DNA of 64,000 nucleotides from Streptomyces roseoviridis (GCF_039535235.1 NZ_BAAAWU010000001.1:6761001-6825000); one strand, 5' to 3'. Shown: positions 19,267 through 28,129, counted from the first letter of the stretch. The notes: a model not told the origin generated them from the letters alone. Numbers and translations: made by a program.

Positions 19267-20162
19267 TGCGCCCCCGCCTCCCACGCCCCCCGTGCCCCGG
19301 CGCCACCGCCCGGCTCCTCCGGGCTCTCCTCGCCCTCGGCCGGTTCCTCGCCCGCCACCACCAGGCCCGGCAAGTGCTCCGCCATCTCCTCGCGCACCCG
19401 TGGCGACAGGCCGGCGTCCGTCACCAGCGCGTCCACCTCCTCCAGCTTCGCGAACGAACTCAGGCCCACCGTCCCCCACTTGGTGTGGTCCGCGACCACC
19501 ACCACCCGGCGGGCCGAACGCACGAGCCGCCGGTTGGTCTCGGCCTCCGCCAGGTTCGGCGTCGACAACCCGGCCTCCACCGAGACGCCGTGCACGCCGA
19601 GGAACAGCGCGTCGAAGTGCAGCGAGCGGATCGCCTGATCGGCCACCGGGCCCACCAGCGCGTCCGACGGGGTCCGCACGCCGCCCGTGAGCACCACCGT
19701 CGCCGCCCCCGGCCGGGCCTCGCCGCCGGCGCCCGCGTACTGCGCCTCGTAGAAGACGTCCGCGACCCGCACCGAGTTCGTCACCACCGTCAGGTCCGGC
19801 ACGTCCAGCAGGTGCCGGGCCAGCGCGTACGTCGTCGTGCCACCCGAAAGGGCGATGGCCGTCCCCGGCCGGACCATCGCGGCGGCCGCCCGGGCGATCT
19901 CCTCCTTGGCGCCCAGCGCCAGCGCCGACTTCGCCTCGAAGCCCGGCTCGTGCGTGCTCGGCTCGGCGACCGGCACCGCACCGCCGTGCACCTTGGCCAC
20001 GACGCCCTGCCGCGCGAGCGCGTCCAGGTCCCGGCGCACCGTCATGTCGGAAACCTTGAGACGGCGCGTCAGCTCGTTGACCCGTACACCACCGCGCCGG
20101 CGCACCTCGTCGAGAATCAGGGCGCGCCGCTGTTCCGCGAGGAGGTTCTGATTGTCACTCAC
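19263..20162 (-). CDS. DeoR/GlpR family DNA-binding transcription regulator
   Basis: A 299-residue regulator. The N-terminal DeoR helix-turn-helix is QRRALILDEVRRRGGVRVNELTRRLKVSDMTVRRDLDAL (residues 11-49), with VHGGAVP just after. The sensor domain contains ALSGGTTTYALARHL, VVTNSVRVADVF and VVVVADHTKWG, typical of phosphosugar-binding DeoR members. The C-terminus has an extra Glu/Gly-rich tail of about 30 residues. The GTG at 20162 was chosen because the helix-turn-helix begins directly after it. It is translationally coupled to the SRPBCC gene by an ATGA overlap. Confidence 0.92.
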   Translation of the reverse strand: MSDNQNLLAEQRRALILDEVRRRGGVRVNELTRRLKVSDMTVRRDLDALARQGVVAKVHGGAVPVAEPSTHEPGFEAKSALALGAKEEIARAAAAMVRPGTAIALSGGTTTYALARHLLDVPDLTVVTNSVRVADVFYEAQYAGAGGEARPGAATVVLTGGVRTPSDALVGPVADQAIRSLHFDALFLGVHGVSVEAGLSTPNLAEAETNRRLVRSARRVVVVADHTKWGTVGLSSFAKLEEVDALVTDAGLSPRVREEMAEHLPGLVVAGEEPAEGEESPEEPGGGAGARGAWEAGAQ

Positions 20163-20331
20163 CGCCGGGGCCGGTCCTTTCCGAAGGGGAACTGGGGAAC
20201 TGAGGAACTGGAGGAAGGGGTAAAGGCGTAGAGGGACGTCGGATTCGGTGAGGGCCGTGCCGTGCGGCGCGGCCGTCCGCGATCCTGGTGCCCGCCGTCG
20301 CATCCTCCCACCCAGAGAGCGAGTCCCCGAA

Positions 20332-22896
20332 GTGTCCCCTGCCACACCCGACCCGCCCAGCGGGGGTGCGGCGCTCGAACTGCTCGTCCACGGCGTAGGC
20401 GGAGCCACCGCGGCCGACATGCTGGACGACCCGCGCACGGTACGGGTCACCGGCGACCGGACCGCCGCGGTGCACCGCCGCAGGGACGACGTCGACGCCG
20501 AGGCCCACCCCGAGCGGTACGCCGGCCGGCCGGTCCCCGAGGCGTACTGCTGGTCCAACCTGACCTCCGGCAACGGCACCCGCGCCCTGTGGCTGCTGCT
20601 CCTGCCCTTCATGGTCGCCAACCTCGCCCACTGGATGCGCCCGCCCACCGAGGGCCGCGCCGGTCTCGTACGGCTCTACGGCGTCCTCGTCCGGCTCGTC
20701 GCGCTCAGCCTCACCGTCCTGCTCACCGCGGCGGCCTGCGAGGTCGCGCTCGACCTGACGGCCTGGCAGTGCGCGGGCTCCGGGCCCTGCGCCGGACAGC
20801 GGTCCTGGCTCGGGTTCCTGTCCGCCGAACGCGCCGGCTGGTGGTCGCAGCCCGGCCGCCGCCTCGCACTCGCCGCCCTGGTCCCCACCGCCCTCGTCGG
20901 ACTCCTCTGGTACCTGTCGAACCGCACCTGGAGCGCCTACGAGGCCCAGCGCCCGCCCACCGGTGCCGAGACGGACCCGGCGGCGCCCGGCACCGCGACC
21001 GAGGACGCCGGGTCGGCCGGCACGGAGGTGACCGGCTCCGCGACCTCCGACACCGAGGCCGCCGACACCGAGGCCGCCGACATCGCGACCTCCGGCACCG
21101 CGACCTCAGACATCGCGACCTCCGACACCGAGGCCGCCGACAGCGGGACACCCACCGAGCTGAGGCCCGCGCTCGGCAGGCCCGGCTTCTGGTACGGGCG
21201 CCGGCTCGTCGCCCGGCTGCGCGCCGCGCACACCGCCGCCGGGTTCCTCACGGTCGCCGCCGCCCTCGCCCGGGCGACCGCCGGACACGACCAGCGGGCC
21301 CTCGCGGGGTCGGCGCGCGAGACCATCGGCTGGACCGTCCAGGGCGGCATCGGGGTGCTCGCCGTCGTCGTCCTCTGGGTGATCTGCCGCCGCGGCCGCA
21401 GCGAGCACCGGCTGGACCTCAGGATCGAACGCGCCCTCGTCTCCTGGCTGCCCGCCACCGCCCTGCTGCTGCTCGCGCTCACCGCCGTCCACACCGCCTG
21501 GGCCCGCCCCGGCTGGCGCTCCGCGGACACCCTGCCGGGCGACACCGTCTTCGGCCTCCTCACCCTCGCCCAGGGCGGCCTGGTCGTCGCGCTCGGCGTG
21601 GTCGCCCTGCTCCTGCACCGCCCGCGCCGCCACTCCCGCACCGTCCTGTACGGGCTCGGAGGCCCCGCCGTCGCCATGCTGGCCTGCGCCCTCGGCGGCG
21701 TCATGTCCGGCGGCGTCGCCCAGCGGGTCGCGGACTGGCTCGACGGCCCCGGGACCCCCGGCACCGGCGACGGACTCATCATCGGACCGCCCGTGCTGCT
21801 CAGCTGGCAGGCTTCCGTGATCCCGGTCCTCCTCCTGCTCCTCCTCCTGCCGAGCGCCCTGCTCCTCGCCCGCACCGTCCTCCGCGCGCGCCGTCTGCGA
21901 CCGGTCGTCGACGCCGACTACGGCACCGAGGACCCCGACCGGTTGCGCACCGCCCAGATCGCGGCGAGCCGGGCCCGCGCCGGGCTCACCGACGCGGCAC
22001 CCGTCCTCGTCGGCGTCGTCTCCGGCGCCACCCTGCTCCTCGGCGCCGCCTCCGTCGCCGGCGCCTGGGCCAGCGACAACGTCCCCGGGCGTGCCTTCGA
22101 CGGCGCCCACCCGGCGATCGCCTCGGCCGCCACCGCCGCCCAGGCCCTCGGCTCGTGGATGATCGGCTTCGGCTTCCTGCTCTTCGTCACCTGGGGCCGC
22201 CGCGCGTACAAGGACGCCTCCGCGCGCCGCACCATCGGCATCCTGTGGGACGTCGGCACCTTCTGGCCGCGCGCCGCCCACCCCTTCGCCCCGCCCTGCT
22301 ACGCCGAGCGGGCCGTGCCCGACCTCACCTGGCGGATGAGCTCCTGGACCCGCGAGACCGGCGGGCGCCTGGTCATCTCCGGCCACTCCCAGGGCAGCGT
22401 CCTCGCCGCCGCGGCGGTCTGGCAGCTGCCGCCCGTCACCCGGGGCCGGGTCGCGCTGCTCACGTACGGCTCGCCGCTCGAACGCCTCTACGGGCGCTGG
22501 TTCCCCGCCTACTTCGGCCCCGCCTCGCTGCGCGACCTGCACCGGACCGTGCACTGCTGGAGCAACCTGTACCGCTCCACCGACCCCATCGGCGGCCCCG
22601 TACGGGTTCCGGCCGAGGGCGCCCGCCCGGCCGTCGACCGGGACGAGCTCCTCGACCCCGTCGCGTACGGCCGCACCCGGCAGCACCCGCTGCCCGAACC
22701 GATCCTGGGCCACTCCGACTACCAGGCCGACCCGGCCTTCGCCGAAGCCCGCTCGGCACTCCTCGACCGGCTCCCGCCCGCCCTGCCGCTGCAGCGCGAC
22801 GACGAGCCGCGGCTCCCGGACATACCGCGCCAGGAGACCCCGCACCAGGAAATCGCGTTCGGGGAAGCCCCGTTCCGGGAAGCCCCGCTTCAGTAG
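20332..22896 (+). CDS. Large integral membrane protein with split lipase-like motifs
   Basis: About 854 residues. The start has LELLVHGVGGATAADMLDDP, resembling the oxyanion-hole strand of alpha/beta hydrolases. Near the C-terminus RLVISGHSQGSVLAAAAV carries a GxSxG nucleophile motif and a following YGSPLERLYGRWFPAYFG. Between them are about eight to ten hydrophobic segments and a 60-residue acidic Ala/Thr/Asp repeat loop (variants of SDTEAAD). This suggests a membrane-embedded hydrolase with its catalytic parts at both ends, acting at the cytoplasmic membrane. The substrate is unknown. GTG at 20332 is the likely start, with moderate certainty. The last 25 residues are repetitive (GEAPFREAPLQ). 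Confidence 0.75.
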   Translation: MSPATPDPPSGGAALELLVHGVGGATAADMLDDPRTVRVTGDRTAAVHRRRDDVDAEAHPERYAGRPVPEAYCWSNLTSGNGTRALWLLLLPFMVANLAHWMRPPTEGRAGLVRLYGVLVRLVALSLTVLLTAAACEVALDLTAWQCAGSGPCAGQRSWLGFLSAERAGWWSQPGRRLALAALVPTALVGLLWYLSNRTWSAYEAQRPPTGAETDPAAPGTATEDAGSAGTEVTGSATSDTEAADTEAADIATSGTATSDIATSDTEAADSGTPTELRPALGRPGFWYGRRLVARLRAAHTAAGFLTVAAALARATAGHDQRALAGSARETIGWTVQGGIGVLAVVVLWVICRRGRSEHRLDLRIERALVSWLPATALLLLALTAVHTAWARPGWRSADTLPGDTVFGLLTLAQGGLVVALGVVALLLHRPRRHSRTVLYGLGGPAVAMLACALGGVMSGGVAQRVADWLDGPGTPGTGDGLIIGPPVLLSWQASVIPVLLLLLLLPSALLLARTVLRARRLRPVVDADYGTEDPDRLRTAQIAASRARAGLTDAAPVLVGVVSGATLLLGAASVAGAWASDNVPGRAFDGAHPAIASAATAAQALGSWMIGFGFLLFVTWGRRAYKDASARRTIGILWDVGTFWPRAAHPFAPPCYAERAVPDLTWRMSSWTRETGGRLVISGHSQGSVLAAAAVWQLPPVTRGRVALLTYGSPLERLYGRWFPAYFGPASLRDLHRTVHCWSNLYRSTDPIGGPVRVPAEGARPAVDRDELLDPVAYGRTRQHPLPEPILGHSDYQADPAFAEARSALLDRLPPALPLQRDDEPRLPDIPRQETPHQEIAFGEAPFREAPLQ

Positions 22897-22915
22897 GCGT
22901 CGCTCCGGGAGACCT

Positions 22916-22951
22916 GCTTCAGACCCCGCTTCAGGCCCCGCTTCAGACCCC
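22916..22951. repeat. 12-bp tandem repeat after the membrane protein gene
   Basis: GCTTCAGACCCC, GCTTCAGGCCCC and GCTTCAGACCCC follow one another, with a degenerate fourth copy to about 22965. The same GCTTCAG word ends the upstream coding region at 22887-22893. The spacer is otherwise featureless. Confidence 0.8.
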
Positions 22952-22997
22952 GCTTCGAGAACCCCGTTCCGGCGGGCGCCCTTCGGCGAGGCCCGTT

Positions 22998-25406
22998 TCA
23001 GGGCAGCTCGGGCAGGTCCTCCGGATGGAGCAGGGTCAGGTCGTCCGTGCTCGGCTCGGCGAGCGCGGCGACCCGGCCCGCGTGCCGCTCCACCATCGAC
23101 TCGAACGTCTGCCGCGCGGTGCGCCCGTTGCCGAACGTGGGGCCCTTCGGCAGCTCCGTGAAGTACTTCACCAGCGCCTCGGCGGTGCCGGGAGCCAGCC
23201 GGTACTCGTGCTCCTCGGCCTGCTGTTCCACGATCCGCAACAGCTCCTCCGGCACGTAGTCCGAGAAGGAGATGGTCCGGGAGAAGCGGGACGCCACACC
23301 CGGGTTGACGGTCAGGAAGCGCTCCATCTCCGCCGTGTAGCCGGCCGCGATCACCACGACCGCGTCCCGGTGGTCCTCCATCAGCTTCACGAGCGTGTCG
23401 ATGGCCTCCCGGCCGAAGTCCCGCCCGGAGTCCTCCGGGGACAGCGCGTACGCCTCGTCCACGAACAGCACGCCGCCGCGCGCCCGGTCGAAGGCCTCCT
23501 GGGTGCGGAGGGCCGTCGAGCCGATGTGCTCACCGACCAGGTCGACCCGGGACACCTCCACCAGATGGCCGCGCTCCAGCACGCCGAGGGACGCGAGGAT
23601 CTCCCCGTACAGCCGGGCCACCGTCGTTTTGCCGGTCCCCGGGTTGCCGGTGAAGACCAGATGGCGCCGGGCGGACACGGCCTTGAGCCCGGCCTCCTGA
23701 CGCCGACGGCCCACCTCGATCATGTTGGTGAGCGTGCGCACCTCGTGCTTGACGCTCTCCAGGCCCACCAGCGCGTCCAGTTCGCCGAGCACCTCCTGCG
23801 AGGAGCGTGCGGCCGGCGGCTCGGGCACCGGGACCGGCGCCGCCGCGGCCGGCGTCACGGCGGGGGAGCGGGGCACGGGGACGGCGCCGAGCAGCCCGCC
23901 CGGCTGCGTGGCCGTCAGCACCGAGCTCTGCGGACCCGGGACCCGCACCTGGCTCTCGTCGCTGGTGCAGTCCTCGGCGACCGGCCCCTCCTCGGGGAAC
24001 TCGTAACCGCCGCGCGCGCACCGCTCCGTACGGCACGTGCGCAGGGTCGTCCGGCAGCCGTCCATCACGTGGAAGCCGTAGCCGCCGCTGCCCGTGACCC
24101 GGCAGCCGTGGAAGGATCCGCGGCCCTCCGCCGACACGTAGAACCCGGCCTCGGCCGGGGAGGTGACGGTGCACCGCTCGATCGTCGGGTCGGCGCCCTT
24201 GGTGACGATGACACCGGTCTGCACGGCGTCGATGGTGCAGCCGCCGAGGGTGCCGCCGCTGCCGTGGTCACGGAACCAGGCGCCGGTGGACGCCTCCCGG
24301 ATCCGGCAGTCGTCCAGCTGTGCGGTCGCCCCGTCGCTCACCGACACGGCCGTGTTGCGCACCTGCCACAGATCGCTGTCGACGACGTCGGCGCGCGAGC
24401 CGCGGTCGAGCACGAAGAGGGCGTCGGGCACGTCGTGCACCCGGCAGGAGTCCAGCACGGCGGTCGCCCCGTCGCTCACCCAGACGGCCGGGTAGTCGCC
24501 GGTGCTGTCGTGGATCTCGCACTGGTTGGCGTCCACCCTGGTCCCCGGGTCCCACACGGACAGACCGTTGCGTCCGAACCGCCGGACCGTCGAACGGGTC
24601 AGCGTGAGCACCGACCGGGAGCGCAGGTCGACGGCGTTCTCGGGGATGTCGTGGATGTCGCAGTCGGAGAGCGTGAGCACCGCGTCCGTGTCGAGCGTGA
24701 TGCCGTCGGCCGAGGTGCGGTGGACGGTGGAGTCGCTGAGGTGGGCGGTGGCCCGCGCGGCGATCTGCAGACCGGAGCCCTTGATCTCGTACACCTCGCA
24801 GCCGATGCCCTCCAGACCGCTGCCCTCGCCGTTGACGGTGATCCCGGCGCCGGAGGCGTGGTGCACCCGGCAGCGCTCCAGACGCGGGTGCGCCCCGCCG
24901 CGCACCGAGATCCCGGACTGGCCGGCGGCCACGACCTCGCACTCCTCGAACACCCCGCCCGCCCCGTCGAGTACGGCGATCCCGACTCCGGCCGGGTTGT
25001 CGACCGTGCAGCGGCGGACGGTGGGCCGTGCCGCGCCGCGCACCTCCAGGCCGGCGGCCGAGCGGGTCACGATCCGCACGTCGAGCAGTTCGGGCGTGCC
25101 GTCCTCGACGAGGAGCGCGGGAGCCGCCGCGTCCTGCCCCTCGATGTGCAGGTCCTGCAGGGTCGCCGAGGCCCGTACCGTCAGCGGCACGCCGTCGGCG
25201 GGCGCGATCCGCACCGGGCCGTCGCCGCCCCGCAGGGTGATGGCCCGCTGGACGACGAGGTTCTCCCGGTAGGTGCCGGGGGCCACGGTGAGGACGTCTC
25301 CGTCGCCCGCGGCCTCCAGGGCGGCGGCGAGGGAGGCGTACTCGCCCGTGCGGCGCCGCCACCGCGACGTGCCGGTGTGCGTCACCTGGACCGTGCCCTG
25401 TGCCAT
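22998..25406 (-). CDS. Right-handed beta-helix protein fused to a CbxX/EccA-type AAA+ ATPase
   Basis: An 802-residue two-part protein. Residues 20 to about 505 are some fifteen to twenty tandem beta-helix coils of about 23 residues, with motifs such as CRVHHASGAGITVNGEGS and CDIHDIPENAVDLRS, as in pectate-lyase-like repeats. A Pro/Ala linker leads to an AAA+ domain (about 545-800). It has Walker A GNPGTGKTT with Lys593, Walker B VLFVDEAYAL, and FGNGRTARQTFE near the C-terminus. The ATPase part resembles CbxX/CfqX rubisco activases and EccA of type VII secretion. No signal peptide is present, so the helix domain is probably cytoplasmic and may recognise a partner. ATG 25406 is chosen; the upstream region is a heptamer repeat. 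Function unknown. Confidence 0.85.
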   Translation of the reverse strand: MAQGTVQVTHTGTSRWRRRTGEYASLAAALEAAGDGDVLTVAPGTYRENLVVQRAITLRGGDGPVRIAPADGVPLTVRASATLQDLHIEGQDAAAPALLVEDGTPELLDVRIVTRSAAGLEVRGAARPTVRRCTVDNPAGVGIAVLDGAGGVFEECEVVAAGQSGISVRGGAHPRLERCRVHHASGAGITVNGEGSGLEGIGCEVYEIKGSGLQIAARATAHLSDSTVHRTSADGITLDTDAVLTLSDCDIHDIPENAVDLRSRSVLTLTRSTVRRFGRNGLSVWDPGTRVDANQCEIHDSTGDYPAVWVSDGATAVLDSCRVHDVPDALFVLDRGSRADVVDSDLWQVRNTAVSVSDGATAQLDDCRIREASTGAWFRDHGSGGTLGGCTIDAVQTGVIVTKGADPTIERCTVTSPAEAGFYVSAEGRGSFHGCRVTGSGGYGFHVMDGCRTTLRTCRTERCARGGYEFPEEGPVAEDCTSDESQVRVPGPQSSVLTATQPGGLLGAVPVPRSPAVTPAAAAPVPVPEPPAARSSQEVLGELDALVGLESVKHEVRTLTNMIEVGRRRQEAGLKAVSARRHLVFTGNPGTGKTTVARLYGEILASLGVLERGHLVEVSRVDLVGEHIGSTALRTQEAFDRARGGVLFVDEAYALSPEDSGRDFGREAIDTLVKLMEDHRDAVVVIAAGYTAEMERFLTVNPGVASRFSRTISFSDYVPEELLRIVEQQAEEHEYRLAPGTAEALVKYFTELPKGPTFGNGRTARQTFESMVERHAGRVAALAEPSTDDLTLLHPEDLPELP

Positions 25407-25446
25407 GGGTGTGCTCTGCCCCCGCCTCGTGCGTCGACGCTGAAAC

Positions 25447-25580
25447 CCGGATCCAGGAAGTGGATCCAACATCCTGGATATCGGATCCGATCCGCTGAAC
25501 CGCGGTCCCGGATCCCGGATCCCGTATCCCGTATCCCGGATCCACAGATCCGCGACCTTGGATCCTGGATCCTGGATCCG
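25447..25580. repeat. Heptamer array (GGATCCN / GGATACN) upstream of the beta-helix/AAA gene
   Basis: GGATCC occurs nine times in about 130 bases (25449, 25462, 25483, 25510, 25517, 25538, 25560, 25567, 25574). Runs at 25510-25543 and 25560-25579 have an exact 7-base period, with CCCGTAT variants in between. The array ends about 40 bases before the ATG of the minus-strand gene, so it lies in its promoter or leader. It is non-coding, since no supported start lies upstream. Confidence 0.85.
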
Positions 25581-25644
25581 ATGCCCCACCGTAGCGCGCG
25601 CGGCGCCGCCGGATTGACGGATCCGCAGCCCTTCCGTCACGCCC

Positions 25645-26262
25645 TCAGCTGCCCGTGCCCGTACGACCCCAGTCCGGACCGACCTGCGCCCAGGCGCGGT
25701 CGAGCCGCGCGTACCGCCGCCGCGCCAGCCGGTGGACGACCGCCCGCCTGGCGGACTCGACCAGGAATCCGGAGAACAGGGCCACGGTGATCCCGGCGAT
25801 CAGCGCATGGGCCCGGGCCGTCTCCGGGCGCATCGGCGGCGCCACGGCCCGCCCGGCCCGGTCCGTCCACAGCGGGAAGCGGTCGCCGGGGTCGGCGAGC
25901 TCCCGCCGGGTGGTGACGGTGCCGGTCCGCGGGGTGCCGTCGGGGGCGGTCCAGGTGGCCACGACGGCGGGCCTCAGCCGCCGCTCCCCGGCGGTCTCGA
26001 CGGCCCGCTGCCCGGCCGGCCCGGCCTCGCCGGTGTCGGCGGCCCGCACCACCCGGGCGACGGTCGCGACGCGTTCCCGCTCCTGGGCGTGCACGGAGCG
26101 CTGCAGCGAGGCGTTCGCCCAGGTGCCCGCGGCCCAGCCGGCCGACGGCACGGCCAGACACAGCAGCAGGACGGCCGCGAGAGCCACCCACGCCTCGATC
26201 AGGTCGGTGGTCCGGCACAAGGGGTTGTGCCGCCAGCGCCAGAGTCCGATGGCCGCGCGCAC
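25645..26262 (-). CDS. Rv1733c-like two-helix membrane protein
   Basis: A 205-residue membrane protein that begins VRAAIGLWRWRHNPLCRTTDLIEAWVALAAVL, the typical opening of the actinobacterial Rv1733c family, followed directly by transmembrane segment 1. A periplasmic-side domain (about residues 50-140) contains VATWTAPDGTPRTGTV. A second transmembrane helix (ALIAGITVALFSGFLVE) and a basic cytoplasmic tail close the protein. The family is of unknown function; its namesake is a dormancy antigen of M. tuberculosis. GTG at 26262 has GAGGGG eight bases upstream and is preferred over 26271. Confidence 0.8.
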   Translation of the reverse strand: MRAAIGLWRWRHNPLCRTTDLIEAWVALAAVLLLCLAVPSAGWAAGTWANASLQRSVHAQERERVATVARVVRAADTGEAGPAGQRAVETAGERRLRPAVVATWTAPDGTPRTGTVTTRRELADPGDRFPLWTDRAGRAVAPPMRPETARAHALIAGITVALFSGFLVESARRAVVHRLARRRYARLDRAWAQVGPDWGRTGTGS

Positions 26263-26400
26263 GCTCCGCACCCCCTCGTCTCGCCGACGGTAAGCCGGGA
26301 GCCGTCGACGGTTTCCGCTCTCCCAACGAGTGTGCCCCCGGGGTGGTTTCCTCGCCTGTCGGAGAGAATCGGCGGACACGAGGCCGACGGAAGGGTCGCC

Positions 26401-26454
26401 GGAACGGCCACGGAAGGGGCGCCGGAGCAGCCACGGAACGGCCACGGAAGGGGC
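26401..26454. repeat. 20-bp direct repeat in the Rv1733c/MOSC spacer
   Basis: GGAACGGCCACGGAAGGGGC occurs at 26401 and 26435, identical, with related GCCGGAGCAGCCAC between. The spacer between these two co-directional genes holds no other feature I can support. Confidence 0.8.
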
Positions 26455-26491
26455 ACCGGGACACCGGAAGGCGGCGAGGCGCGCGCCGTCG

Positions 26492-27325
26492 TCAGTCGAG
26501 GATCTTCACCGGGTCGCCGACCCGGATGACGCCGGGGTGTTCGGGCACCAGGTTCTGGCCGAAGATCAGCCGGCTGCCGTCCTTGCGGTGCCGGGCCAGG
26601 GTGCGCAGCGGCTCCTTGCCGCGTTCGCCCGTCAGCTGGTCGGTGGTGGTGACCACGCACCGGCCGGAGGACTTGGCCACCCGGAACGCGACGTCGCCGA
26701 TGGACAGCCGCCGCCAGTCGTCCTCGGCCCAGGGTGCGGTGCCGTCGACGACGACGTTGGGCCGGAAGCGGTTCATCGGCAGCGGACCCTCGTCGGCGTG
26801 GTCGCCTTGGGCGATCAGGGAGTTGAGGGCGTCGAGGGAGGACGTGGTGGTGAGGAGCAGCGGGTAGCCGTCGGCGAAGCTGACGGTCTCGCCGGGCAGC
26901 GCGTACGCGGGGTCGACGGGCCTGCGCCGGGCCGGGTCGTCCATGTGGACGAGCCGCACCTCGCTGTCCAGGTAGCCGCTGAACCACGCGTCGGCGGCGG
27001 GACCGGCCGGGACGGCCTCCACCCTCGTGCCGAAGACGTCCACCGCGATCGTGCCGTCCGCGCCGGAAGGGCGCGGCACCTCGACGGCGAGCGGCTCGCG
27101 GCCGGGCCCGGTCAGCATGACCCCGCCGCCCGGAAGGAGCGCGGCCGAGGCCAACGCCAGCCGTGCGTGCTGGCGTTGGGTCACGACCTTGCCCTCGGTG
27201 TCCACCACGGTCCAGCGGCGGTCACCGGCCAGTCCCCATGGCTGGACCTCCGCCTCGGCGGGGGCGAACCCGCGCAGTGCCTTGACCGGGTGGACATGGA
27301 CGGAGCGCAAGACAGGAATCGGCAT
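26492..27325 (-). CDS. MOSC domain-containing protein
   Basis: A 277-residue protein with the MOSC N-terminal beta-barrel (VLRSVHVHPVKALRGFAPAEAEVQPWGLAGDRRWTVVD) and a C-terminal MOSC domain. The MOSC domain includes MNRFRPNVVVDGTAPWAEDDWRRLSIGDVAFRV and the conserved Cys in SSGRCVVTTTDQLTG. That Cys binds molybdenum or transfers sulfur in MOCS3/YcbX-like enzymes. Members reduce N-hydroxylated compounds or carry sulfur for metal-sulfur clusters. It stands alone between an Rv1733c-like gene and a proline-rich small protein gene. Length and domain order match the family. Confidence 0.9.
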   Translation of the reverse strand: MPIPVLRSVHVHPVKALRGFAPAEAEVQPWGLAGDRRWTVVDTEGKVVTQRQHARLALASAALLPGGGVMLTGPGREPLAVEVPRPSGADGTIAVDVFGTRVEAVPAGPAADAWFSGYLDSEVRLVHMDDPARRRPVDPAYALPGETVSFADGYPLLLTTTSSLDALNSLIAQGDHADEGPLPMNRFRPNVVVDGTAPWAEDDWRRLSIGDVAFRVAKSSGRCVVTTTDQLTGERGKEPLRTLARHRKDGSRLIFGQNLVPEHPGVIRVGDPVKILD

Positions 27326-27362
27326 GCCCTCATCCTGCCAGCCGCGCCGCCGCCCCCGGGGG

Positions 27363-27893
27363 TCAGTACCCCCGGCTCTGGTACGGCTGGTTGTACGGGT
27401 CGTCGTACGGCGCGCCCGAGGGCGCGGGGGTCGGCCGCGGGGCCGCGGGGCGCATCGCCTCGTACCCGCCGGCCATCGGGCGCGGCGGCTGCGGCGCCTG
27501 CGGGCCCGGGTAGCCGCGCGGGGCGGTGGGCTGCTGCGGGATGTACGGGGTGGGCCCGGTGTGCTGCAGCGGCAGGGGCGGCATGTGCGCGGCCGGGGCC
27601 ATCTGGGGTGCGGCCTGCGGGTAGCCGTATCCGCCGCCGTGCCCGGCGTAGGCCGGGGCGGGCTGCGGGCTGGGCGCCGCCGGGAGGGCGGGCAGGGCTG
27701 CGGGCAGCGCCGGCAGGTGGCTGCCGCTTCCAGAGAAGCCGCCGGGGGTGTCGTACGCGGAGGGCACTCGGATCGGGGCGATCTGAGGCGTGCCCCGTTC
27801 TGCGACGAGGGAGTCGTAGATCGGGGTGTCGGGGAACGACGGCGCGGTGTAGTAACCGCCTCCGTAGGTGGAGCGCGGGGAGGTCATGGCCAT
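27363..27893 (-). CDS. Proline-rich conserved actinomycete protein (DUF6643-like)
   Basis: A 176-residue protein with a conserved head, MTSPRSTYGGGYYTAP then FPDTPIYDSLVAERGTPQIAPIRVP, and a long low-complexity Pro/Ala/Gln/Tyr tail (PAPAYAGHGGGYGYPQ and similar). The head pattern matches the DUF6643 group that I recall from Streptomyces genomes. No enzyme motif is present; the disordered tail suggests a scaffold or interaction role. Start could be MAMTSP (27893) or the second Met. It lies 37 bases upstream of the MOSC gene on the same strand. Confidence 0.7.
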   Translation of the reverse strand: MAMTSPRSTYGGGYYTAPSFPDTPIYDSLVAERGTPQIAPIRVPSAYDTPGGFSGSGSHLPALPAALPALPAAPSPQPAPAYAGHGGGYGYPQAAPQMAPAAHMPPLPLQHTGPTPYIPQQPTAPRGYPGPQAPQPPRPMAGGYEAMRPAAPRPTPAPSGAPYDDPYNQPYQSRGY

Positions 27894-28129
27894 AAGTTAA
27901 GCCCACGATGTGCTGGTTGGGGAGACCCAATCTCGGGGTCATCCGTTTTGGACAGGTTTTCTCCCGCTGACCTGCCAAAACGCGGTTCAGGAGGCCGTTG
28001 TCGGCGGGGTGTGGATTCCCGCGGGAGTGCCTCACGGCAACGAGAAGTGGACGGATGGTAATGGGCGGCCCTTTTCCGGGGATCGGCCGACCGCTCCGCC
28101 TCTTTTGAAAAGGCGTCGGGAAAAGGGGC

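Noticed and set aside
25447..25580. Cloning or assembly artefact because of repeated BamHI sites
   Set aside because: The GGATCC words are part of a 7-base period with natural variants (CCCGTAT), not joined vector fragments. Read checking would still be decisive.
20262..25790. Very long plus-strand frame of over 1800 codons spanning the membrane protein and the beta-helix/AAA gene
   Set aside because: It is a GC-bias shadow: its product is Arg/Pro/Gly-rich with no domains, while clear protein families read on the other frame and strand.
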